A program made the position numbers and the translations under genes. The notes beneath the pieces are model-generated. The model was not told where the DNA came from, did not search any database, and was given only the letters and a program-made list of their open reading frames with translations. Positions 19,510-27,610 of a DNA stretch of 64,000 nt are shown piece by piece (within the stretch, counting starts at the first letter, position 1; each line of letters starts with the position of its first letter). The DNA comes from Austwickia sp. (GTDB lineage: Bacteria > Actinomycetota > Actinomycetes > Actinomycetales > Dermatophilaceae): positions 62,001-126,000 of the forward strand of contig JADJTI010000001.1 in the NCBI GenBank assembly GCA_016711265.1. Reading direction: 5' to 3'.

Positions 19510-20523
19510 CTACACCACCGCCCCGTACACTTGTTTGGCCTTCTCCAGCGCGGCGACATAGCCAGCACGCTCGTAGGCCGTCTCGTCGACGTCCTGGGGC
19601 ACGGACAGCATGCCGCGCACGTGATCGAGTCCGGTGAAGCCCTTGCGCTCCAGCCACGACTCCAGCCCGGCCAGCAGGTCGGCGCTGTAGTGCGGGCCGT
19701 TGCGCAGCAACGACGAGGTCGTCATCACCACGTCGGCGCCGGCGAGCAGGTACTTGGCGACGTCCTCGGAGGTCTCCACACCACCGGTTCCGGCCAGCGA
19801 CGCCGACACCCTGCCCCGCAGGGCGGCGATCCAGGTCCGCGGAAGCCGGCCCTCGAACGGGGACGAGAGCGACCACGACGAGTCGACGATCAGGGTCTCG
19901 GTGTCGATCTCCGGCTGGAGGAACCGGTTGAACAACACCAGGCCGTCAGCGCCGGCCTCGTCCAGACGGGTGGCGATCTGACCCGTCGAGGAGAAGAACG
20001 GGCTGAGCTTGATCGCTACCGGCACCTCGACGGCACTCTTGACGCTGGACAGGATCTCGACGTGACGGTCCTCCACGTCGCGACCCCGGGTGTGCACATC
20101 GCCGGGCACCAGGTAGATGTTCAGTTCGATGGCGGCGGCACCGGCATCAGCCATCTGCTGGGCGAACTTCGTCCAGCCGCCGGCCGTCGAACCGTTCAGG
20201 CTCGCGATGACCGGTACGTCGACCGCCGCCACGCTGCGCTCCAAGAGCGTCAGGTACCGGTGCGAACGCGCCGTGTCTCCCTGGGGAGGAACCGGGAAGT
20301 ACGACAGCGACTCGGCGAAGGACTCGTTGTGCATGTCCTCCAGCAACGTGTCCCGTGCGGCCTCCTGGCGGAGCTGCTCCTCGAACAGCGAGTACAGCAC
20401 CACCGCACCGACGCCGCCGTCCGCCAGCGACCGGACGCCGTCCACCGTCTGCGACAGCGGGCCAGCCGAGGCCACCAGAGGGTTGCGCAGCGTCAAGCCC
20501 AAGTACTGGGTCTGAAGGTTCAC
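19510..20523 (-). CDS. Dihydroorotate dehydrogenase-like flavoprotein
   Basis: Probable FMN-binding TIM-barrel protein of 337 residues. The start VNLQTQYLGLTLRNPLVASA resembles class 1 DHODs. It lacks a separate electron-transfer partner and is of the 'DHOD-like' type that accompanies nifJ in several bacteria, not pyrimidine-pathway PyrD. IASLNGSTAGGW, AIELNIYL, VAIKLSPF and LAGTGGVETSED mark the flavin and phosphate-binding strands. The GTG start overlaps the nifJ stop (GTGA), so it is the third gene of the leftward operon. Its substrate is unknown; an electron-transfer or ferredoxin-linked role is inferred from the operon. Confidence 0.83.
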   Translation of the reverse strand: MNLQTQYLGLTLRNPLVASAGPLSQTVDGVRSLADGGVGAVVLYSLFEEQLRQEAARDTLLEDMHNESFAESLSYFPVPPQGDTARSHRYLTLLERSVAAVDVPVIASLNGSTAGGWTKFAQQMADAGAAAIELNIYLVPGDVHTRGRDVEDRHVEILSSVKSAVEVPVAIKLSPFFSSTGQIATRLDEAGADGLVLFNRFLQPEIDTETLIVDSSWSLSSPFEGRLPRTWIAALRGRVSASLAGTGGVETSEDVAKYLLAGADVVMTTSSLLRNGPHYSADLLAGLESWLERKGFTGLDHVRGMLSVPQDVDETAYERAGYVAALEKAKQVYGAVV

Positions 20524-23500
20524 ATCGACTCCCTTCGCGCGTCGGGCAAAAAGGCATCCGCGGTCTGCATGGCCCTGGACTCGTAATCCGCCCACCGGCG
20601 CTGGACCTGGGCCTGCGCCAGTTCGAGCAGCCGTTCGGCTTCGACCGGGTCCGCATTGGCCAGCATGCGGAACCGCAGCTCCTTGTTGTGGTATTCCCGC
20701 AGCGTCATGCGAGGACGCGGGCTGTCGAGCAGGAACGGGTTCTTGCCCTGGAGCCGCAACACCGGGTTGTACCGCATCAACGGCCAGTGCCCACTGTTGA
20801 CGGCGGCGTACTGCTGGCTCATGCCCTTGCGCATGTCGATGCCGTGGGCGATGCAGTGGCTGTACGCGATGATCAGCGAGGGGCCGTCGTACGCCTCGGC
20901 CTCACGGAAGGCCTTGATGGTTTGCTGCGGGTCGGCGCCCATGGCGATCCGGGCGACGTACACGTTGCCGTAGGCCGCGGCCTGCATGGCCAGGTCCTTC
21001 TTGTACGTCGTCTTGCCTGCGGCCGCGAACTTGGCCACCGCACCGAGGGGGGTCGACTTGCTCGACTGACCACCGGTGTTCGAGTACACCTCGGTGTCCA
21101 TGACCAACACGTTGACGTCGCGACCCGAGGCCAGCACGTGGTCCAGGCCGCCGGAACCGATGTCGTAGGCCCAGCCGTCGCCACCCACGATCCAGACGCT
21201 GCGGCGTACCAAGTGATCGGCGACGCTACGCAGGTCCTCGACCCAGCTGCCGTCGAGCTTTTCGAGGCGTTCCTTGAGCTCGTCGACCCAGCCCTGCTGC
21301 TCGAGCATCTCGGACTCGTGACGCTGGGAGCCCTCGAGGATCTTGTCGACCAGTTCGGGACCGACCTCGTGCCGCAGCTGCAGCAGGCGTTTGCGGGCCA
21401 GCTCCGTCTGCAGGTCGGCGGCCAACCGGAACCCCAGACCGAACTCCGCGTTGTCCTCGAAGAGGCTGTTGGCCCACGCCGGGCCCCGCCCGTTGGCGTT
21501 CTTGGCCCAGGGGGTCGTCGGCAGGTTGCCGCCGTAGATCGAGGAGCATCCGGTGGCGTTGGCGACCGTGGCCCGGTCACCGAACAATTGGGTCAACAGT
21601 TTGAGGTACGGCGTCTCGCCACACCCCGAGCAGGCCCCCGAGAACTCGAAGAGAGGCTGCAGGAACTGTGTTCCCCGAACGGTTCCGAAGTCGATCCGGT
21701 TGCGCTCGTTCCACGGGATGGTCTCAAAGAACGCGATGTTCTCGATCTCGGCCGCCTTGCGCTCCCGGACCGGGGACAGGTTGATGGCCCTCCGGTTCGG
21801 TTGACCCAGCGGCTTGACCGGGCAGGCCTCGACGCACAATCCGCAGCCGGTGCAGTCCTCGACGTACACCTGCAGGGTGTAGCGAGCATCCGGGAGACCG
21901 ACCGCATCCAGGGGAGCCGACTGGAACGACTCCGGAGCGCCGTCGAGTTGGCGCTCCCGATACCACTTGGAGCGGATGACCGCGTGCGGGCAGACCAGCG
22001 AGCAGTTCCCGCACTGGATGCAGGCGTGCTCGTCCCATTCGGCCACGATGTCGGAGACGTTGCGCTTCTCGAACTGGGTGGTCCCGGAAGGGTAGCTGCC
22101 GTCGTCGGGGAGGGAGCTGACCGGAAGGTCGTCGCCCTTGCCCGCAAGCATCGCGGCGGTGACGGACTTGACGAAGCCGGTGGCGTGCGCCGGCACCGGT
22201 TCCAGGAGCCCGCGGGAGTTGCTGACCTTGTCCGGGATCGGGACCTCGTGCATCGCCGACACGGCGGCGTCCACGGCGTCCTCGTTGCGGCGGACCACTT
22301 CTTCGCCCCGGCGGCCGTACGTCTTGCGGATCGAGGCCTTGACCTTGCTGATGGCCTCCTCCTTGGGCAGCACGCCCGAGATGGCGAAGAAGCACGTCTG
22401 CAGCACGGTGTTGGTACGCCCCGGCAGGCCGGCCTCACGGGCGACCGTTGTGGCGTCCACCGTGTACAGCTTGATCCGCTTGTCGAGGATGCCCTGCTGC
22501 AGCGGCGCGGCCAGGGAGTCCCAGACCTGCTCGGGCGGGAACGGCGAGTTCACCAACAGCACCGCTTCGTCCCGGGCGAACTCCAGCACGTCCACCCGCT
22601 CGGCGATGGACATGTGGTGGCAGCCGATGAAGCCGGCCTTGCGGACCAGGTACGGCGCCTTGATCGGGCGCGGACCGAACCGCAGGTGGGAAACCGTGCG
22701 GGAGCCGGACTTCTTGGAGTCGTAGACGAAGTAGCCCTGCGCGAAGGTCTCGGCGTTCGAGCCGAGGATCTTGATGGTGTTCTTGTTGGCCCCGACGGTG
22801 CCGTCCGAACCCAACCCGTAGAAGACGGCCGACAACGTGCCCTCGGGCAGGATGTCGAGCTCGTTGTCGTAGTCCAGGGACAGGTGCGAGACGTCATCGT
22901 TGATGCCGATGGTGAACCGCGCACGGGGGTTCTCGGCGGCGAGTTCGCGGTAGATGGCCGCAACCATCCCTGGCGTGAACTCCTTGCTGGACAGTCCATA
23001 GCGCCCGCCGATGACCCGAGGCATGCTGGCCCGCTCACCGCGCGAGTACGCCTCGCCCAGTGCCGCGACCACGTCCAGGTACATCGGTTCGCCGCCCGAG
23101 CCCGGCTCCTTGGTCCGGTCGAGGACGGCGATCCGCTGCGCGCTCGCCGGGATGGCCGCCATGACCTGCTCGGTCGGGAACGGCCGGTACAGCCGCAGCT
23201 GGACGACGCCGACCTTCTCACCCTGCGCGCACAGGTGGTTGACGGTCTCCACGACGGTCTCGGCCCCGGAGCCCATCACCACGGTGACCCGCTCCGCCTC
23301 GGGGTCGCCGTAGTACTCGACCAAGTGGTACTGGCGCCCGACCCGCGCCGCGAGCCGGTCCATCGCGCTCTGCACCGTGCCCGGAACCCGGGTGTAGTAC
23401 GGGTTGACGGTCTCCCGCGACTGGAAGTACGTGTCGGGGTTCTGTGCGGTTCCCCGGATGATCGGGTGTTCAGGGGACAGCGCCCGGTCCCGGTGGGCGC

Positions 23501-24098
23501 GGACCAGCTCACTGGGCACCAGCGCGCGCAGGTCCTCATCGGTGAGCATCTCCAGGGTGTTCAGCTCGTGGCTGGTCCGGAAGCCGTCGAAGAAGTGCAG
23601 GAAGGGCACCCGCGATTCCAGGCTCGAGAGCTGGGCGACCAGCGCCAGGTCGTGCGCTTCCTGGACGGAGGCGCTGGACAGCAGGGCGAACCCGGTTTGG
23701 CGGACCGCCATGACGTCCTGGTGGTCCCCGAAGATCGACAACCCCTGTGCGGCGAGAGAGCGCGCCGCCACGTGGAAGACCGTGGAGGTGAGTTCACCGG
23801 CGATCTTGTACATGTTGGGGATCATCAGCAGCAGGCCCTGGCTGGCCGTGAAGGTGGTGCTCAGGGCGCCGCCCTGCAGTGCGCCGTGCATGGCGCCGGC
23901 CGCCCCGGCCTCGGACTGCATCTCGACGACGGTCGGCACGCTACCCCAGACGTTGGTGCGCCCGTGGGCCGCCCATTCGTCAGCCAGCTCCGCCATCGTC
24001 GAGGACGGGGTGATGGGGTAGATACTGCACAACTCGTTGAGGCGGAACGCCACGGACGCCGCCGCCTCGTTTCCGTCAATGATTGCTCGCTGGGTCAC
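20520..24098 (-). CDS. nifJ: Pyruvate:ferredoxin (flavodoxin) oxidoreductase
   Basis: Oxidatively decarboxylates pyruvate to acetyl-CoA and CO2, passing electrons to ferredoxin or flavodoxin; oxygen-sensitive in most hosts. The single 1192-residue chain holds all domains in order: N-terminal pyrimidine-binding part (YPITPSSTMAELADEW), CoA and linker domains, two [4Fe-4S] motifs (CIQCGNCSLVCP near 691, CTGCGLCVEACPVK near 747) and SGACSGCGETPYLK. The thiamine pyrophosphate domain follows (GDGWAYDIG, DTEVYSNTGGQ). No key residue appears lost. GTG start lies 4 bases after the GltD-like stop, and the stop overlaps the DHOD-like start, so the three are one operon. Confidence 0.95.
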   Translation of the reverse strand: MTQRAIIDGNEAAASVAFRLNELCSIYPITPSSTMAELADEWAAHGRTNVWGSVPTVVEMQSEAGAAGAMHGALQGGALSTTFTASQGLLLMIPNMYKIAGELTSTVFHVAARSLAAQGLSIFGDHQDVMAVRQTGFALLSSASVQEAHDLALVAQLSSLESRVPFLHFFDGFRTSHELNTLEMLTDEDLRALVPSELVRAHRDRALSPEHPIIRGTAQNPDTYFQSRETVNPYYTRVPGTVQSAMDRLAARVGRQYHLVEYYGDPEAERVTVVMGSGAETVVETVNHLCAQGEKVGVVQLRLYRPFPTEQVMAAIPASAQRIAVLDRTKEPGSGGEPMYLDVVAALGEAYSRGERASMPRVIGGRYGLSSKEFTPGMVAAIYRELAAENPRARFTIGINDDVSHLSLDYDNELDILPEGTLSAVFYGLGSDGTVGANKNTIKILGSNAETFAQGYFVYDSKKSGSRTVSHLRFGPRPIKAPYLVRKAGFIGCHHMSIAERVDVLEFARDEAVLLVNSPFPPEQVWDSLAAPLQQGILDKRIKLYTVDATTVAREAGLPGRTNTVLQTCFFAISGVLPKEEAISKVKASIRKTYGRRGEEVVRRNEDAVDAAVSAMHEVPIPDKVSNSRGLLEPVPAHATGFVKSVTAAMLAGKGDDLPVSSLPDDGSYPSGTTQFEKRNVSDIVAEWDEHACIQCGNCSLVCPHAVIRSKWYRERQLDGAPESFQSAPLDAVGLPDARYTLQVYVEDCTGCGLCVEACPVKPLGQPNRRAINLSPVRERKAAEIENIAFFETIPWNERNRIDFGTVRGTQFLQPLFEFSGACSGCGETPYLKLLTQLFGDRATVANATGCSSIYGGNLPTTPWAKNANGRGPAWANSLFEDNAEFGLGFRLAADLQTELARKRLLQLRHEVGPELVDKILEGSQRHESEMLEQQGWVDELKERLEKLDGSWVEDLRSVADHLVRRSVWIVGGDGWAYDIGSGGLDHVLASGRDVNVLVMDTEVYSNTGGQSSKSTPLGAVAKFAAAGKTTYKKDLAMQAAAYGNVYVARIAMGADPQQTIKAFREAEAYDGPSLIIAYSHCIAHGIDMRKGMSQQYAAVNSGHWPLMRYNPVLRLQGKNPFLLDSPRPRMTLREYHNKELRFRMLANADPVEAERLLELAQAQVQRRWADYESRAMQTADAFLPDARRESM

Positions 24099-24102
24099 TG
24101 CG

Positions 24103-25746
24103 TCACCACTCCCGGCCGGTCTCGGGGATCATCTCGATCGCGTGGACGGGGCACTGCTCGGAGCAGGTGCCGCATCCCGTGCACTTCTCGTAGTCGTACT
24201 GGTACCGATGGCCCTTGCCGAGCTTGATGATGGCGTCCTCGGGGCAGGAGCCCAGGCAGCCGTCGCACTCGAAGCAGTTGCCGCAGGACAGGCAGCGCCG
24301 GGCCTCGTAGTCGGCCTGGCCTGCCGAGAGCCCGCCGACCACTTCATCGAAGGCCGAGACGCGGGCTTCCGGGTCGAGTTCAGGTTGGGCTCGCCGGTTG
24401 GCGTCCCCGAAGTACCACAGGTGCAGGCCCTCGTAGCCGATGACCGGGTGCTTCTGCTTGGGCGGCAAGGTCAGCTGGTTCAACCAGGCGTCGATGTTGC
24501 GCGCGGCCCGCTTGCCGTGGCCGACGCCGATGGTGACGGTGCGCTCGGAGGGTACGGCGTCCCCGCCGGCGAAAATGCCCGGCACGTCGGTCATCAGGGT
24601 GGTGGGGTCGACCGTGACGACGTCGCCGGAGAACCGCAGACCCGGGATGCCGTGCAAGAAGCCGGTGTCGGCCTCCTGGCCCAGGGCCAGGATGACCGTG
24701 TCCGCCTCGAGCTTCTCGAAGCGGCCGGTGCCCTGCGGCTTGCCGTTCTCGTCCAGCTCCATGATCTCGACGGTCAGGTCGGACTCTTCCATCGAGGAGA
24801 TGGTCCGCAGCCAGTTCATCTTCACGCCTTCGCGTTCGGCCTCAGCGGCCTCGTCCGCGTGCGCGGGCATCTGCTCCTTGGTACGCCGGTACACCACAAC
24901 CGTTTCGGTGGCTCCCAGCCGTCGAGCGACCCGGGCGGCGTCCATGGCGGTGTTGCCGCCGCCGTACACGGCGACTTTGCGTCCCATGATGGGGCGCTCA
25001 CCGGAGGCTACGTCGCGCAGGAAACTGACGGCGTCGACGACCTTGCTCGCGTCGCGCGCGGGGATGTCGACCTTCTTGCTCAGGTGGGCGCCGACGGCGA
25101 CGAAGACGGCGTCGAAGCCACCCTCGGTCTGTTCGGTCAAGAGATCCTTGACGACGTGCCCGTTCTTGATGACGACGCCCATGTCGGTGATCCGCTTGAC
25201 CTCACCGTCGAGCACGGGGCGCGGCAACCGGTACTCGGGGATTCCGTAGCGCATCATGCCACCGGGTTGGTCGGAGCTGTCGCGGATCTCGACGCTGTGG
25301 CCGACCCGAGCCAGGTGGTAGGCCGCCGACAAGCCGGACGGACCGGCGCCGATGATCAAGACCTTGCGACCCGTGGGGACCGGCTTGTGGTCGAAGCTCC
25401 AACCCTTCTCCAGCGCGAGGTCGCCCAGGTACCGTTCGACGCCGTGGATGGACACCGCGCTGTCGAGGAACGCCCGGTTGCAGGCGCTCTCACACGGGTG
25501 ATAACAGACCCGTCCGTGAATCGCCGGGAAGGGGTTGTCCGTGGTGAGTTGACGCCACGCGTCCTGGGCCTGGTCTGCCTTGACCAGGCGCAGCCACTCC
25601 TGGATGTTCTCTCCCGCTGGACACGCGTTGTTGCAGGGGGGGAGTAAATCCACGTAGATCGGCATCCGGGACCGGACCGGCGCGACGCGTCCTGCGCCTG
25701 CGGCCAGATCCGGTAGTCGCGTGATGTCGCGGGGGCTGTCAGCCAT
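24103..25746 (-). CDS. GltD-like NAD(P)H/FAD oxidoreductase with ferredoxin domain
   Basis: Flavoprotein of 547 residues related to the small subunit of glutamate synthase. The N terminus has the cysteine-rich region for Fe-S clusters (CNNACPAGENIQEWL, CYHPCESACNR). FAD- and NAD(P)-binding loops follow (IIGAGPSGLSAAYHL, YGGGNTAMDAARVARRLG), as does FAGGDAVPSERTVT. A C-terminal 8Fe ferredoxin-like domain is added (CGNCFECDGCLGSCPE, CTGCGTCSEQCPVHAIE), which GltD itself lacks. No large GltB subunit is present. As first gene of the nifJ operon it most likely moves electrons between the pyruvate-reduced ferredoxin and NAD(P). ATG chosen for AAGGGA 9 bases upstream. Confidence 0.87.
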   Translation of the reverse strand: MADSPRDITRLPDLAAGAGRVAPVRSRMPIYVDLLPPCNNACPAGENIQEWLRLVKADQAQDAWRQLTTDNPFPAIHGRVCYHPCESACNRAFLDSAVSIHGVERYLGDLALEKGWSFDHKPVPTGRKVLIIGAGPSGLSAAYHLARVGHSVEIRDSSDQPGGMMRYGIPEYRLPRPVLDGEVKRITDMGVVIKNGHVVKDLLTEQTEGGFDAVFVAVGAHLSKKVDIPARDASKVVDAVSFLRDVASGERPIMGRKVAVYGGGNTAMDAARVARRLGATETVVVYRRTKEQMPAHADEAAEAEREGVKMNWLRTISSMEESDLTVEIMELDENGKPQGTGRFEKLEADTVILALGQEADTGFLHGIPGLRFSGDVVTVDPTTLMTDVPGIFAGGDAVPSERTVTIGVGHGKRAARNIDAWLNQLTLPPKQKHPVIGYEGLHLWYFGDANRRAQPELDPEARVSAFDEVVGGLSAGQADYEARRCLSCGNCFECDGCLGSCPEDAIIKLGKGHRYQYDYEKCTGCGTCSEQCPVHAIEMIPETGREW

Positions 25747-25817
25747 ATCGGGCGATCCCTTCGGGTTGGTGCTGGCACGCCCGAACCTATCCGGCAAACG
25801 CCTCGCCCGACAGATGA

Positions 25818-25838
25818 TGCGACGAAAAGTCGCATCCG
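25818..25838. promoter_or_regulatory. Inverted repeat upstream of the nifJ operon
   Basis: GATGCGAC and GTCGCATC flank a 5-base GAAAA spacer, about 70 bases before the first gene of the leftward operon. An outer pair, GGCAAAC (25793-25799) and GTTTGCC (25841-25847), encloses it. Candidate operator or leader hairpin; a -10-like TAGGTT (minus strand, 25784-25789) lies just downstream. The remaining bases of the 25747-26019 gap show nothing else. Confidence 0.45.
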
Positions 25839-26019
25839 GTTTGCCCGAAGAGCCCCCGCGGGCCCCAGGCGGGTCGCCCGACCGGGTCGGCGATGGCACC
25901 CCGCGCCAACGTCACCGCAGCACCTCGAGGGGGTGGCCCACTTGTACCAGAACAATGAACGCGGCGATGTTGGCACCCCGCGCCGACGGAGCGCCGACAC
26001 AGGAGTGGGGTCAGTGGGG

Positions 26020-26418
26020 TCAGCGGCGGCTGCGGCGCAACAGGGCACACACGGCGGCGCGGACGACGCGGTCGTCGTCGTCCATCCCGCCGGGCGCGTC
26101 GTCCGAGATCGCATCGTCGGTCTCGACGAGGTACGCCGCTGCCGTCTGCAGGATGCAGCGCTGCGCATTGGAGAAGTACGCCCAGCCGGGCAGCAGCGCA
26201 AGCAGGTCATTGGCCAGCTGCGCGGTGGCTGGGCGGGACACAGTCGAGCGCAAGGATTCGACGAGTCCACTCAAGGACTCGGCCGGATCGTTGACGACGC
26301 CCTGATATCGGGCCATAAAGGGTGCCACGAAAGGCCACAGTGGCCCGACCTCACGCTCGAACCGCGCGATCGTCGGGTCGCTCATTACGCCGAGCTGTAC
26401 CTGGCTGGTCAACGTCAC
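26020..26418 (-). CDS. Hypothetical protein
   Basis: Predicted soluble, mainly helical protein of 132 residues. I recognise no family. Visible features are FEREVGPLWPFVAPFMARYQ, then LLALLPGWAYFSNAQRCILQTAAAYLVETDD, an Asp cluster (GGMDDDDR) and a basic end (LLRRSRR). One Cys in the middle and one near the end; no signal peptide or membrane span. The GTG at 26418 is chosen because GGAG stands 5 bases upstream; an ATG at 26451 or 26386 is possible. It lies alone between the nifJ operon and dapB, on the same strand as the operon. No close homologue is asserted, so it could still be a non-functional reading frame. Confidence 0.5.
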   Translation of the reverse strand: MTLTSQVQLGVMSDPTIARFEREVGPLWPFVAPFMARYQGVVNDPAESLSGLVESLRSTVSRPATAQLANDLLALLPGWAYFSNAQRCILQTAAAYLVETDDAISDDAPGGMDDDDRVVRAAVCALLRRSRR

Positions 26419-26598
26419 ACACGCTCCATTGCGAGTGGTCGTTTCGGGCATGAGTCCACGAGGTGAATTCGCGCACCGAAGGGCTGGCCCCAGGTTAACA
26501 AAACGTGGCTCGGATCACTAGATCCCAGCGGCGCATCTCGTCGCCGGAAGCTGTACATCGCGTGGATGACTCCTGAACGGCACGGTTTCTTCGGCCGC

Positions 26599-26604
26599 TA
26601 GGCT
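26599..26604 (+). promoter_or_regulatory. Putative leaderless promoter -10 of dapB
   Basis: TAGGCT lies 6 bases before the dapB GTG with no Shine-Dalgarno. Hexamer and spacing are identical to ndk. Confidence 0.6.
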
Positions 26605-26610
26605 GCTGCC

Positions 26611-27360
26611 GTGACTGGACTGTGCAGAGTTGCGGTGGTGGGCGCGGCGGGGCGAATGGGCTCGACAGTGTGTCAAGCCGTTGAAACATCAGACGATCTG
26701 GAGCTGGTCGGCCGGTTCGACATCGGCGACGACCTGGGCGCACTCGACGGCGCGGACGTCGTGGTGGAGTTCAGTGTGCCTGCGGCCTCCTACCAGAACG
26801 TGCTCGCGTGCTTGGCCGCGGGCGCTCACGTCGTGGTGGGGACCACAGGCTGGGACGGCTCCCAGCTCGCCCGGCTCCAGGAAGCCGTGGCGACCTATCC
26901 GGGACAGGGGGTGCTCATCGCCCCGAACTTTGCGATCGGCGCCCTGTTGATGATGAGTTTCGCTCGGCAGGCGGCACGCTTCTATGAATCCGTCGAAATC
27001 GTGGAACTGCACCACCCGGACAAAGTCGATGCCCCCTCGGGCACCGCCGCCCGCACGGCCTCCTTGATCGCCGGCGCCCGGGCCGACGCCGGCCTCGGTC
27101 CGGTTCCGGACGCGACCACCACGGACCCGGCAGGGGCCCGGGGGGCCGACGTCGACGGCGTACGGGTGCATGCGGTCCGCCTCCGGGGCCTCGTCGCCCA
27201 CCAGGAAGTGCTTTTCGGGGCCGCCGGCGAAGGCTTGAGCATCCGTCACGACTCGTTCGACCGGGTGTCCTTCATGCCCGGCGTCCTGGCCGCCGTCCGG
27301 GGGGTGTCCTCGCGCCCGGGACTGACGGTCGGTCTGGAGCACCTGCTCGGGTTGGCCTGA
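26611..27360 (+). CDS. dapB: 4-hydroxy-tetrahydrodipicolinate reductase
   Basis: NAD(P)H-dependent second committed step of lysine/diaminopimelate synthesis, needed for peptidoglycan. The 249-residue length is normal. VAVVGAAGRMGSTVCQAVE is the nucleotide-binding loop, followed by VVGTTGWDGSQL and APNFAIGALLMM. The catalytic His/Lys segment ELHHPDKVDAPSGTA is complete. GTG start fits the -10 spacing of a leaderless message. Its product pathway partners dapA (35.8 kb) and dapF (58.3 kb) are in the same window. The gene sits between accessory blocks, suggesting these were inserted around core genes. Confidence 0.96.
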   Translation: MTGLCRVAVVGAAGRMGSTVCQAVETSDDLELVGRFDIGDDLGALDGADVVVEFSVPAASYQNVLACLAAGAHVVVGTTGWDGSQLARLQEAVATYPGQGVLIAPNFAIGALLMMSFARQAARFYESVEIVELHHPDKVDAPSGTAARTASLIAGARADAGLGPVPDATTTDPAGARGADVDGVRVHAVRLRGLVAHQEVLFGAAGEGLSIRHDSFDRVSFMPGVLAAVRGVSSRPGLTVGLEHLLGLA

Positions 27361-27388
27361 GCCCGGTCAGTGCGGCCGTCGGGCCGGG

Positions 27389-27610
27389 CTAGCAGCACCG
27401 GGACTGCGGATGGCGGTCCATGTCAGCGTATTTGGCGCGCCAGAACGACCGCTCATCCATCAGCGGGAGGTCCGGATGGCGCGCGCTCTGGTGGGCGGCG
27501 TACCGCTCGTAGGCGTCCGCGCCGAGGACGCCCCGGACGTACCACCGGATGGCGCCGACGACGCGGCGCACCCGGTGGTATCCGGAGCCGTCGGTGCGGG
27601 GGTCGCTCAT
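27389..27610 (-). CDS. YbdD/YjiX-family small protein
   Basis: Basic protein of 73 residues, of the short family (DUF466) that accompanies CstA-type transporters such as ybdD after cstA and yjiX after btsT in E. coli. The signature region reads GVLGADAYERYAAHQSARHP followed by MDERSFWRAKY. It ends in a Cys-Cys pair. Role unproven; it is thought to support the transporter. Its ATG overlaps the cstA stop (ATGA), so both are made from one leftward mRNA. The stop lies 29 bases from the convergent dapB stop, where AGCCCGG/CCGGGCT could form a short shared terminator stem. Confidence 0.85.
   Translation of the reverse strand: MSDPRTDGSGYHRVRRVVGAIRWYVRGVLGADAYERYAAHQSARHPDLPLMDERSFWRAKYADMDRHPQSRCC

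Noticed and set aside
20355..24227. 1290-codon open frame on the plus strand
   Set aside because: Antisense shadow of nifJ, which carries all PFOR motifs on the other strand.
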